Shown here: positions 1 to 6,260 of the stretch, in pieces
Position numbering within the stretch: position 1 is the stretch's first letter
How the letters are laid out: each line of letters opens with the position of its first letter
Translations under genes and position numbers: made by a program
DNA from: an uncultured Dysosmobacter sp.
GTDB taxonomy: Bacteria; Bacillota; Clostridia; Oscillospirales; Oscillospiraceae
Assembly (NCBI GenBank): GCA_934504065.1
Contig: CAKSVQ010000008.1
Location: 1-40,297, forward strand
Direction: 5' to 3'
DNA length: 40,297 nucleotides
The notes under the pieces: model-generated
Databases searched by the model: none
What the model was told of the DNA's origin: nothing
The model's input: the letters and a program-made list of their open reading frames with translations, nothing else

Positions 1-762
1 CTCGTCGGGGTGCAGGGCAATGGCGAGGTTGCCGGGCAGGGTCCAGATGGTGGTGGTCCAGATGACGAAGCTGAGCTTGCTCTTGTCGAGGTGAGAGAGC
101 TTGCCCAGATCGTCGTGCATGGGGAACTTGACATACACGGTGGTGCAGGGGTCGTCCTGATACTCGATCTCGGCCTCAGCCAGAGCGGTCTCGTCGTGAT
201 AGCACCAGTACACGGGCTTGAGGCCCTTGTAGATATAGCCCTTCTTGTACATCTCGCCGAAGACCTTGACCTCCTCAGCCTCAAAGCTGGGATTCATGGT
301 CTTGTAGGGGTGCTCCCAGTCGGCCAGCACGCCCAGCCGCTTGAAGCCGTCCATCTGGATGCCGATATACTTTTCGGCATAGTCATGGCAGGCAGAGCGG
401 AAATCGGGGATGCTCATGGCCTTGTGGTTGAGCTTCTGCTCTTTGATGATGGCGGACTCGATGGGCATACCGTGGTTATCCCAGCCGGGGATATAGGGGG
501 TGTAATAGCCCCGCATGGCATAGGAACGGGTGATGAAGTCCTTGATGGACTTGTTCAGGGCGTGGCCCATGTGCAGCGCGCCGTTAGAGAACGGAGGGCC
601 GTCGTGCAGGTTGAACAGGGGCTTGCCCTCGTTCTTTTTCAGCATTTCATTGTAAACATCCTGCTCCTGCCAGCGCTTGAGCATTTCCGGCTCCCGCTTG
701 GGCAGGCCCGCCCGCATGGGGAAGTCGGTCTTCGGCAGATTGATGGTCTTGTTGTAATCCAT
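1..762 (-). CDS. ileS: Isoleucyl-tRNA synthetase, N-terminal part (cut by window edge)
   Basis: Charges tRNA-Ile with isoleucine in the cytoplasm. The first 254 codons are present and the frame runs off the left edge of the window. The translation begins MDYNKTINLPKTDFPMRAGL and contains the class I synthetase signature region LHDGPPFSNGALHMGHALNK (HMGH is the HIGH-motif variant) followed by PGWDNHGMPIE, which matches the IleRS active-site region and the start of the editing domain. The ATG at 760-762 is preceded by AAAAGGAG ten bases upstream. An isoleucine T-box leader and a good promoter lie directly upstream, which independently supports the identity. The KMSKS motif and the anticodon-binding domain are outside the window. 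Confidence 0.97.
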   Translation of the reverse strand, partial: MDYNKTINLPKTDFPMRAGLPKREPEMLKRWQEQDVYNEMLKKNEGKPLFNLHDGPPFSNGALHMGHALNKSIKDFITRSYAMRGYYTPYIPGWDNHGMPIESAIIKEQKLNHKAMSIPDFRSACHDYAEKYIGIQMDGFKRLGVLADWEHPYKTMNPSFEAEEVKVFGEMYKKGYIYKGLKPVYWCYHDETALAEAEIEYQDDPCTTVYVKFPMHDDLGKLSHLDKSKLSFVIWTTTIWTLPGNLAIALHPDE

Positions 763-819
763 ATCCGCGGTCTCCTTTTTATATTAAGAATGATTGATTG
801 TTTGTAACAGGGGAAATAA

Positions 820-1104
820 AAGCGCTTTGTCCCTCTTGTTGAGAGACAAAGCGCTTGAAAAAACACTCTGCGGTACCACTCCCGGTTGCCGCGCCCTCGC
901 GGACGCGACCGCTTGCCGCCTGCCGATACAGGCTGACGGAGTAACGCCCGTCACACGTCCACACTTACTGTCGCGTCGTCTTTCAGCAGGAAGCTCCAAG
1001 GTGATTTTCGCCCATTGCGCCCGTCCGCCTTGCACCAAACGGCGGCTCTCTTCGCGGGGATCAAAGGGGTACTCGTCCTTATCTACGCCAAAATGTTCAA
1101 TTAC
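820..1104 (-). promoter_or_regulatory. T-box leader of ileS (isoleucine specifier AUC)
   Basis: Transcribed leftward ahead of ileS. The conserved T-box antiterminator segment AGTGGTACCGC is at 870-880. It is followed by an intrinsic terminator with 12-base arms at 845-856 and 820-831 and a T-rich tail. Stem I shows the AGTA motif and a GGTGCAAG distal loop. The candidate specifier is ATC (Ile) at 1003-1005 in the context GAAAATCACC; it sits six bases before GAGC, the same spacing seen in the leuA and ilvC leaders of this window. By family knowledge, uncharged tRNA-Ile would stabilise the antiterminator and raise ileS expression. Confidence 0.93.
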
Positions 1105-1110
1105 GGACTT

Positions 1111-1138
1111 ATCATATCACGCTTTCGGCGTTTGTCAA
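1111..1138 (-). promoter_or_regulatory. Promoter of the ileS T-box transcript
   Basis: On the minus strand a perfect -35 TTGACA (1133-1138) is separated by 16 bases from a -10 TATGAT (1111-1116). Transcription would start near 1104, at the beginning of the T-box leader. The match to the sigma-A consensus is strong. Confidence 0.85.
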
Positions 1139-1192
1139 CGGGAAAAATAAAAAAATCCGTGATTTTCAAAAAATGTATCCCTTGACGATTAA

Positions 1193-1231
1193 AAAAAGCC
1201 TCGCAGAGTTTCGCGTCCGCAGACGCGAAAG
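1193..1231 (-). repeat. Dispersed stem-loop repeat, copy A
   Basis: A hairpin with 9-base arms TTTCGCGTC/GACGCGAAA around a four-base loop (1209-1230), followed in minus-strand reading by CTCTGCGAGGC and a T-run. The 32 bases 1200-1231 are identical to the reverse complement of 23751-23782, and the similarity continues through one mismatch into the T-run of both copies. In minus orientation it could terminate transcription coming from the operon to its right, before the ileS promoter. Confidence 0.7.
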
Positions 1232-1242
1232 CCATCAGATTC

Positions 1243-1375
1243 GTTTTTCCCGGCGGCATGTACGTCGGGAAAAACTCTTTGCGCGAAGCGAGTGTCGGAC
1301 CGTCCGCTGCAAGCGGTCGGTCCGGCGCAGAGCGAAGCGAATCTATTTCAAAAAAATGACAAAGTCATTTTTTGA
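1243..1375. repeat. Run of three further stem-loops in a gene-free stretch
   Basis: Three hairpins follow one another: 1243-1255 with 1263-1275 (13-base arms, core GTTTTTCCCG/CGGGAAAAAC, one G-T pair); an imperfect one at about 1297-1323 built on GGACCG/CGGTCC; and 1351-1360 with 1364-1373 (AAAAAATGAC/GTCATTTTTT). AGATTCG at 1237-1243 is complementary to CGAATCT at 1338-1344, so the middle part could close into a multibranched structure. The A- and T-rich arms of the last hairpin suit a bidirectional terminator. No convincing coding frame covers this stretch. Confidence 0.6.
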
Positions 1376-1380
1376 GGGTC

Positions 1381-1551
1381 TCACTGATAGCGATACTGCA
1401 TCCCGGTATATTGATCCACGCAGCTTAAGAACAGCTCCCTGCTGCGGAATTCCAAAAGCTCGCAGCCCTCTTCCTCATGAAAAGACACGATGCGCCGCCG
1501 GGTGTCCACCCAGACGCGCCAAAGGGGGGCGGCCGATACCTGCTTGTCCAT
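1381..1551 (-). CDS. Small protein of 56 residues, function unknown
   Basis: A short frame starting with ATG at 1549-1551 and ending with TGA at 1381-1383; the product begins MDKQVSAAPLWRVWVDTRRR and ends GMQYRYQ. An AGGAG ribosome site lies nine bases before the ATG, which is the main reason to believe it. The product is charged, has no membrane segment, contains two cysteines, and has alternating hydrophobic residues (WRVWV, RIVSF, CELLEF) that suggest a small beta structure. It starts 80 bases after the stop of the amidase gene on the same strand, with no terminator between them, so it may be the last gene of that operon. A hairpin at 1351-1373 follows it. I do not recognise the family. 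Confidence 0.55.
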   Translation of the reverse strand: MDKQVSAAPLWRVWVDTRRRIVSFHEEEGCELLEFRSRELFLSCVDQYTGMQYRYQ

Positions 1552-1630
1552 GGAAAAAGTCTCCTCTCACACATTCTACTCTATAAGACGCTCCAGGGGT
1601 CGGTTTTGTTTCAAAATTTTCATAAAAATT

Positions 1631-2296
1631 TTACGGGTCCGATTTCTGCCGCTCTATTTCAGCGGCCACGTCGGCGCGGAAGGCGTCCCACGTCTCCGGG
1701 TGCTCCACGTAATATTTCGGGCAGACCTTGCCCGTCACGTCGTAATGGCGGATGACCTGCTCGTCGGGACTGAGGCGGTACGTCCGGCACAGCCACGCGG
1801 TCAGCTCCACCACCCGGCCATAGGTGACGGGGGAGAACTGCCCGCTCTCGTCCGGGTGGCAGACCTCGATGGAAACGGTGTCGCTGTTGCGGCTGTTGGA
1901 GGCGTAGGCGATCTCGTCCAGCGGGACGCACTGGATCACCTCGCCCTCCAGTCCCACGATAAAGTGGCTGGAAGCATAGGTCTCCTCCGCGCCGGAGGAC
2001 AGGGACTCAAAGTAATTCCGATTGGCCTGAGCGCTGGTGCCCGGGTTGCCCACATAATGGATGACCACGCCCCGCACCCGCTCCAGCGCGTCGCCGGGGC
2101 GGGAATAGGGATTCACGCTTAAAAGCTGGGGGTCCACATAGTCCGGCAGCTGGACGGTCTCAGGCGTGCGGAGAAAGTGCGCGGCAGTCAGCACGGCGGC
2201 CAGCACCGCCAGCGCGCAGACGGCGAGAGCCGCCGGGCGTCTGCGTGCCCGGCGGCTGCGCCGCCTTCTCCGGTGAGAAACAGTGGTTTGCTGCAT
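1631..2296 (-). CDS. Membrane-anchored N-acetylmuramoyl-L-alanine amidase (Amidase_2 type)
   Basis: Predicted to cleave the amide bond between muramic acid and the stem peptide of peptidoglycan, outside the membrane. The 221-residue product has a very basic N-terminus (nine arginines between residues 9 and 20), one membrane segment at about residues 21-41, then an Amidase_2/PGRP-like fold. Likely zinc ligands are His80 (VVIHYVGN), His184 (IRHYDVTGK) and Cys192 (KVCPKYY); the SSHFIV and SIEVCHP segments (Glu144) also fit the family. There is no separate wall-binding domain. It begins three bases after the stop of the permease gene, so it is almost certainly co-translated with the ABC transporter. 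It could be a remodelling enzyme of the spore or vegetative wall; the substrate is inferred from the fold. Confidence 0.88.
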   Translation of the reverse strand: MQQTTVSHRRRRRSRRARRRPAALAVCALAVLAAVLTAAHFLRTPETVQLPDYVDPQLLSVNPYSRPGDALERVRGVVIHYVGNPGTSAQANRNYFESLSSGAEETYASSHFIVGLEGEVIQCVPLDEIAYASNSRNSDTVSIEVCHPDESGQFSPVTYGRVVELTAWLCRTYRLSPDEQVIRHYDVTGKVCPKYYVEHPETWDAFRADVAAEIERQKSDP

Positions 2297-2299
2297 GGC

Positions 2300-4294
2300 T
2301 CAGCCTTTCACGATGGCGTAGGTCGTGGCGAAGTCATCCGGATACACCACGTCCGCGGGATACACCACGTCGGCGTCCTCAGAGAGGGCGGTGCCGTCTT
2401 GATCGGCGTAGTATTCCGGGTGGTACTGGCGGTTGGTGACCATTCCGCGGTCCGTCAGCAGGCCAAGGGCCTTCAGGCAGGAGACGGTATAGTTCATGCC
2501 CGGCCGCAGGGTCACGCTGAGCCAGTCGTAGGAGGTATAGGGCTTTCCGCCCGCGTCCGTTTCATCGATCTGGAAGCTCAGGTCCAGATACATGGCGTAC
2601 TCGTCGCCGTCGTCTTCATAGAACCAGTTGTAGTGGCCCCACGTGCCTGCCCGCAGGTCCTGCTCCACGGCGGCGAGGATGGCGGAGGCCTCCTGCGCGT
2701 TGAGGTCGATGGGCCCGTCGCCTGTTGCGTAGGCAGTGAACGTGCCGCCGTTTGCACGGTAGCGGGAGTCGTTGGCGTGCAGGCGCTTTTGCATCATGGC
2801 CTCGCTGTTGACCAGCGCGTCAAGCAGGGCGTCGTAAGTGCCCTCCTGCGCCATGCGGGAGCGGGTCAGGGGCAGGGAATAGTTTCGCTCCACTGTGCGG
2901 CCGCTGGGCAGGAAGTAAGAAAGGCGGACCTGTCCCCACGCGATCTCTTCGGTGGTTTCCAGTACGGGGGAGGGTTCATCGTTGATGCGCAGGATATAGT
3001 CCCGGTCGTTCACCACGGCCTGATGCAGGGCGAGCACCTGCTCGATCAGCGCGTCGTCCTCTCCGATCCGAAGGGTATAGCTGTTCCCGGCGGTATAGAG
3101 TTCGATTTTCGTAAAGGTGCCGCTGGCGGGGACCCGGGACGTAACGCCAAAGGCGTCCAGATGCAGCGCAAGGCACACGGCGGCGCAGGCAACTACCACT
3201 GCGGCCAGCCCCGGCCAGCTCCGGCGGAACACCTTCAGGGATTTTTCCAGCAGCATGGAGGCGGCATAGTAGCCGATGGCCCCGGCCACCGCCATGCACA
3301 CCAGCATGGGCACGGTGTCGAAAAGGGAGCCGCTTTGGAACTGCTGCCAGAACAGCTCGTAGAGCAGCAGGCCGCCCAGCAGGGCAGACAGGCCCGCCGC
3401 GCCGTAGCGGAACACGGGCCGCAGCCATCTCACGGCGATCACATCCCCGGCGGATTCACTGCGGCGGGCGCGGTACAGCAGCCACGAAATGCCCAGCAGA
3501 ACCGCGCCTGCAAGGGCGTACAGCCCCACGATGTACAGCCGATCAATGTTGACGGAGACAAGATCGCTGGAATAGTTGTCCGCGGTCTGCACTTCTTTAT
3601 AGACAGAGTTCACTTCCATGCGGCTGCAAAGATATACCGTGGGGGACAGCCACTCCGCCGCGCCGCTGTAAGAGGTCACAAGGCCGAAAATGAACCCTCC
3701 GGCAAAGACGGAGACCAGCCAGTCCATCAGCACCGCCAGAAAATGCAGCAGGAAATAGATGGCGGGCAGGGCAAAGAGGTTTCCGGTGACAAGGGCGGCG
3801 AAGGTGGCGGTGGAGAAATAGAAAAAGCTGTCGGCCAGCACCACGCCGATGGTGGTCAGCAGCGCCGTGAGGCTGAACGCCCTTGTGATAAGCGAGACCA
3901 GCACGGCCAGCGCGCCCACGAATACATAGGGGATGAGCATCATCACAAGGCCGGAGAGGAACGTGGTGAAAAACAGTCCCTCCCGCCGGATGGGCAGGGT
4001 GTGCATCGCGCCCACGCTGCGGGCGTTATAAAGGTAGCTCCACACCAGCATGGCGCACAGCACCGCGTATAAAAGCGAGAGGATGGGCACGGCGTAGACC
4101 GCGCCGGTGTAGTAAATTTCCGTGAGCTCCAGCGGGGAATCGAACAGGGACCCCGCGCCCTTCCGCAGCACCCGGATCAAAAGCGCCAGCGGGAACAGAC
4201 TGCCCACAAAGGACGTCATGACCCACAGCGGCCAGAAGCGGAAAAGGTTTTTGCAAAACAGGGTCTTATTAAAGAAGGATGTCTTTGACTGCAT
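2300..4294 (-). CDS. ABC transporter permease with long extracytoplasmic C-terminal region
   Basis: A 664-residue membrane protein. The first 390 or so residues hold about ten hydrophobic segments in an ABC-2-like arrangement (for example FWPLWVMTSFVGSLFPLALLI and YFLLHFLAVLMDWLVSVFAGG). The remaining 270 or so residues are polar and follow a final membrane segment, so they probably lie outside the cell. I chose the ATG at 4292-4294 because GGGAGGTG lies just upstream; a longer frame from 4315 lacks such a site. The start lies inside the end of the ATPase gene (26-base overlap), which indicates tight coupling. With its YtrA-like regulator and ATPase neighbour it resembles the YtrC/D part of Ytr transporters. 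The substrate is unknown. Confidence 0.82.
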   Translation of the reverse strand: MQSKTSFFNKTLFCKNLFRFWPLWVMTSFVGSLFPLALLIRVLRKGAGSLFDSPLELTEIYYTGAVYAVPILSLLYAVLCAMLVWSYLYNARSVGAMHTLPIRREGLFFTTFLSGLVMMLIPYVFVGALAVLVSLITRAFSLTALLTTIGVVLADSFFYFSTATFAALVTGNLFALPAIYFLLHFLAVLMDWLVSVFAGGFIFGLVTSYSGAAEWLSPTVYLCSRMEVNSVYKEVQTADNYSSDLVSVNIDRLYIVGLYALAGAVLLGISWLLYRARRSESAGDVIAVRWLRPVFRYGAAGLSALLGGLLLYELFWQQFQSGSLFDTVPMLVCMAVAGAIGYYAASMLLEKSLKVFRRSWPGLAAVVVACAAVCLALHLDAFGVTSRVPASGTFTKIELYTAGNSYTLRIGEDDALIEQVLALHQAVVNDRDYILRINDEPSPVLETTEEIAWGQVRLSYFLPSGRTVERNYSLPLTRSRMAQEGTYDALLDALVNSEAMMQKRLHANDSRYRANGGTFTAYATGDGPIDLNAQEASAILAAVEQDLRAGTWGHYNWFYEDDGDEYAMYLDLSFQIDETDAGGKPYTSYDWLSVTLRPGMNYTVSCLKALGLLTDRGMVTNRQYHPEYYADQDGTALSEDADVVYPADVVYPDDFATTYAIVKG

Positions 4295-5165
4295 AGTCCG
4301 CACCTCCCAGTTCATAAATAAAGATCTCCTCCAGCGTCAGGGGCACCGCGTCCACCAGCAGCGGGGCATAAGAAGCAAGGCGGGCCGTGGCCTCCTCTGC
4401 GCTCATGCGCATGATAAGAGTATGGATGCGGCCGATTTTGCTTGCGTGCAGCACGGGAAGCTCCGGCGGCACGTCGGTCATGCCGTCGGGGAAGACCACC
4501 TGCAGCTTGACCATGTTGTCCTGCAGCTGGGCAAGGCTGCGCTCCAGCAGCACCCGGCCGTGGTCCATGATGCCCACGTGGTCGCACACGTCCTCCAGCT
4601 CCCGCAGGTTGTGGGAGCTGACCAGCACCGTGGTGCCCCGCTGGGCCACGTCGCCCATCACCAGCGACCATACCTGCCGCCGCATCACCGGGTCAAGGCC
4701 GTCCACAGGCTCGTCGAGGATCAGGTAATCCGGCATGCAGCTCAGCGCCAGCCAGAAGGCCACCTGCTTCTGCATGCCCTTGCTCAGGCGGCGGATGGTG
4801 CGTTTTTCGTCGATGTTGAATACTTCCTTCAGCTTTTCATAGCGCTGTGTGGAAAAGCTGGGGTAAAAGCCCCGGTAAAAGCGCATCATGTCCCGCACGG
4901 AGGACTGCATGAAATAATACCAGTCGTCCGGGATGGCGGCGATGCGGGCCTTGAGCGCCGCGTTTTCCCATACGTTCTGGCTATCCAGTGTCACGGTGCC
5001 GCTGTCCGGGCGGAAAATTCCGGTGAGATGGCGGATGAGGGTGGACTTGCCCGCGCCGTTCGGCCCCACCAGCCCATATACGCTGCCCTGCGGCACCAGC
5101 AGCGCCGCGCCGTCCAGCGCGGCAAAACCGTCGAACCGCTTGACGAGGTTTTGAACTTCGATCAT
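4269..5165 (-). CDS. ABC transporter ATP-binding protein (YtrB-like)
   Basis: The 298-residue product is the ATPase subunit that powers the adjacent permease. Walker A is GPNGAGKST (residues 34-42), the signature is the variant LSKGMQKQ (127-134), Walker B is LILDEP (148-153), and the switch histidine is in VLVSSHNLRELEDVCDHVG. The variant signature and the DWYYFMQSSVRDMMRFY region are usual in the drug/peptide-export class next to GntR regulators. The ATG at 5163-5165 overlaps the stop of the regulator gene by four bases (ATGA). The C-terminal 80 residues form the usual extra domain. Its function in export or in antibiotic sensing is inferred from context only. Confidence 0.92.
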   Translation of the reverse strand: MIEVQNLVKRFDGFAALDGAALLVPQGSVYGLVGPNGAGKSTLIRHLTGIFRPDSGTVTLDSQNVWENAALKARIAAIPDDWYYFMQSSVRDMMRFYRGFYPSFSTQRYEKLKEVFNIDEKRTIRRLSKGMQKQVAFWLALSCMPDYLILDEPVDGLDPVMRRQVWSLVMGDVAQRGTTVLVSSHNLRELEDVCDHVGIMDHGRVLLERSLAQLQDNMVKLQVVFPDGMTDVPPELPVLHASKIGRIHTLIMRMSAEEATARLASYAPLLVDAVPLTLEEIFIYELGGADYAVKDILL

Positions 5166-5560
5166 GGTTGTGCCTCCTTTTTGCTCTCCGCGCGCCGGAG
5201 CGTGTCCGGCGCCTCCGCGATCAGGGCTGTCAGCTCCTGCGTGCTCATGCCCAGATACCTCAGCTCCGCCGCCAGCTCCTGCAATTTTTCCATGAGCTCC
5301 TTGCGGCGGCTCTCGTCCGCCCCGGCGTTTCCGGCGGCAAAGCTGCCCTTTCCGGGCACGGAGTAGATATAGCCCTCGTTTTCTAGTTCGTTATAGGCCC
5401 GCTGGATCGTGTTGGGGTTGATGGAAAGCTGCGTGGCCAGCGACCGCACGGAGGGCAGCTTTTCTCCGGCTGCCAGCGCCCCGGTGACGATCAGCTTGCG
5501 CAGTCCATCCTTGATCTGCTCGTAGATGGGGCGGGAGTCCCGGTAGTTGAGACTGACCAT
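5162..5560 (-). CDS. GntR-family transcriptional regulator, YtrA subfamily
   Basis: A 132-residue regulator. Residues 10-75 form the GntR winged helix (PIYEQIKDGLRKLIVTGAL...LPSVRSLATQLSINPNTIQRAYNELENEGYI), with the usual GKGSF wing. The C-terminal tail of about 55 residues is short, which marks the YtrA subfamily rather than the ligand-binding FadR or HutC types. It is the first gene of a five-gene leftward unit (regulator, ATPase, permease, amidase, small gene). The ribosome site AGGAGGTG precedes the ATG at 5558-5560. A palindrome at its own promoter suggests autoregulation, as known for YtrA-type repressors. Confidence 0.93.
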   Translation of the reverse strand: MVSLNYRDSRPIYEQIKDGLRKLIVTGALAAGEKLPSVRSLATQLSINPNTIQRAYNELENEGYIYSVPGKGSFAAGNAGADESRRKELMEKLQELAAELRYLGMSTQELTALIAEAPDTLRRAESKKEAQP

Positions 5561-5583
5561 CCTGTCACCTCCTGATAAACTGT

Positions 5584-5633
5584 ATTAACTGTACTAGTAC
5601 GGTTAATGTACCATACCGCCGCGATCCTGTCAA
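5584..5633 (-). promoter_or_regulatory. Promoter and palindromic operator of the GntR-ABC-amidase operon
   Basis: On the minus strand a perfect -35 TTGACA (5628-5633), a 17-base spacer and a -10 TACATT (5605-5610). Overlapping the -10 and the start region is a 24-bp palindrome at 5584-5607 centred on ACTAGT, with half-sites ATTAACTGTAC and GTACGGTTAAT and one mismatched pair. Its position would block polymerase, so it is the obvious operator for the GntR regulator. Confidence 0.75.
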
Positions 5634-5690
5634 GCCCGTATTTTTTCGGAAAATTTCTCTTTTCCCATGGTAAGAAAGCGGTTTTTTCTC

Positions 5691-5719
5691 TTTACAATGG
5701 GAAAAAGCTGTGATATGCT
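5691..5719 (+). promoter_or_regulatory. Promoter of rpsO
   Basis: A -35 TTTACA (5691-5696), a 17-base spacer and a -10 TATGCT (5714-5719). It directs transcription rightward, divergent from the GntR operon promoter about 60 bases away, and predicts an untranslated leader of about 100 bases. Confidence 0.65.
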
Positions 5720-5746
5720 GGCTAAGCACGCAAATGTGCGAAACGG

Positions 5747-5800
5747 CCCCGGAGCTTCGCTTTGCGGAACTTCACCGTCCCGATCCGCAGCTCCGCGGGG
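5747..5800 (+). promoter_or_regulatory. Structured leader upstream of rpsO
   Basis: CCCCGGAGCT (5747-5756) pairs with AGCTCC plus GGGG (5789-5800, two-base bulge). An inner stem TGCGGA (5763-5768) pairs with TCCGCA (5784-5789). The ribosome site of rpsO starts ten bases after the structure. Ribosomal protein S15 is known to repress its own mRNA through leader structures in several bacteria, so this is a candidate autoregulatory site; binding is not shown by the sequence. Confidence 0.4.
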
Positions 5801-5825
5801 AATATTTTGAAAGGTGGAAAACACT

Positions 5826-6092
5826 ATGCTGCGCAAAGAACAGAAAACTGCTATTATCGACGCCAACCGCACCCACGAGGGCGACACCGGTTCTCCCGAG
5901 GTCCAGATCGCCATTCTGACCGAGCGGATCAACCAGCTCACCGTTCATATGCAGAACAATCCTCAGGACAAGCACTCCAACCGCGGCCTTTTGAAGATGG
6001 TCGGCAAGCGCCGCAGTCTGCTGGACTACCTGCAGAAGAAGGACATCGAGCGCTATCGTGCCCTGATCGCCAAGCTGGGCATCCGGAAGTAA
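5826..6092 (+). CDS. rpsO: 30S ribosomal protein S15
   Basis: The 88-residue product binds 16S rRNA early in small-subunit assembly. It begins [35 protein letters not shown] and shows the family segments GSPEVQ, [18 protein letters not shown] and [15 protein letters not shown], at the normal family length of 88-89. ATG at 5826 is chosen over an in-frame GTG at 5814 because the latter lies inside the ribosome site AAAGGTGG. It is followed by pnp, the conserved rpsO-pnp arrangement, with a hairpin between them. Confidence 0.98.
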   Translation: MLRKEQKTAIIDANRTHEGDTGSPEVQIAILTERINQLTVHMQNNPQDKHSNRGLLKMVGKRRSLLDYLQKKDIERYRALIAKLGIRK

Positions 6093-6101
6093 GAAGCAAC
6101 G

Positions 6102-6133
6102 AGGGTGACGGAGCGGTTCTCCGTCACCCTTTT
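6102..6133 (+). terminator. Intrinsic terminator or attenuator between rpsO and pnp
   Basis: A 12-base stem AGGGTGACGGAG (6102-6113) / CTCCGTCACCCT (6119-6130), with a five-base loop and a short run of four T. It may let part of the transcription continue into pnp and may also protect the rpsO 3' end. Confidence 0.75.
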
Positions 6134-6179
6134 CTGCGAATTTCAAGTTTTTTTCGCCGGGGGCCGTTGCTTTTTGTGT

Positions 6180-6209
6180 TTGAAACTGTGCCCGAATTTC
6201 GGACATACT
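6180..6209 (+). promoter_or_regulatory. Possible own promoter of pnp
   Basis: TTGAAA (6180-6185), an 18-base spacer and CATACT (6204-6209), 51 bases before the pnp start and downstream of the rpsO terminator. The -10 matches the consensus at only four of six positions. Confidence 0.35.
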
Positions 6210-6260
6210 TTCAAATACGAAAAGAACTGCTCCCGAGCATCTGAGTAAAGGAGCAATTTT

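Noticed and set aside
1173..1586. A 137-codon plus-strand frame across the stem-loop stretch
   Set aside because: It reads through four hairpins and antisense to the better supported 56-residue gene, lacks a ribosome site and gives an Arg-rich random-looking product.
4295..4315. Longer N-terminus of the ABC permease starting at 4315
   Set aside because: The start at 4294 has GGGAGGTG directly upstream; the longer form has no ribosome site and its extra residues would come from the Shine-Dalgarno region.
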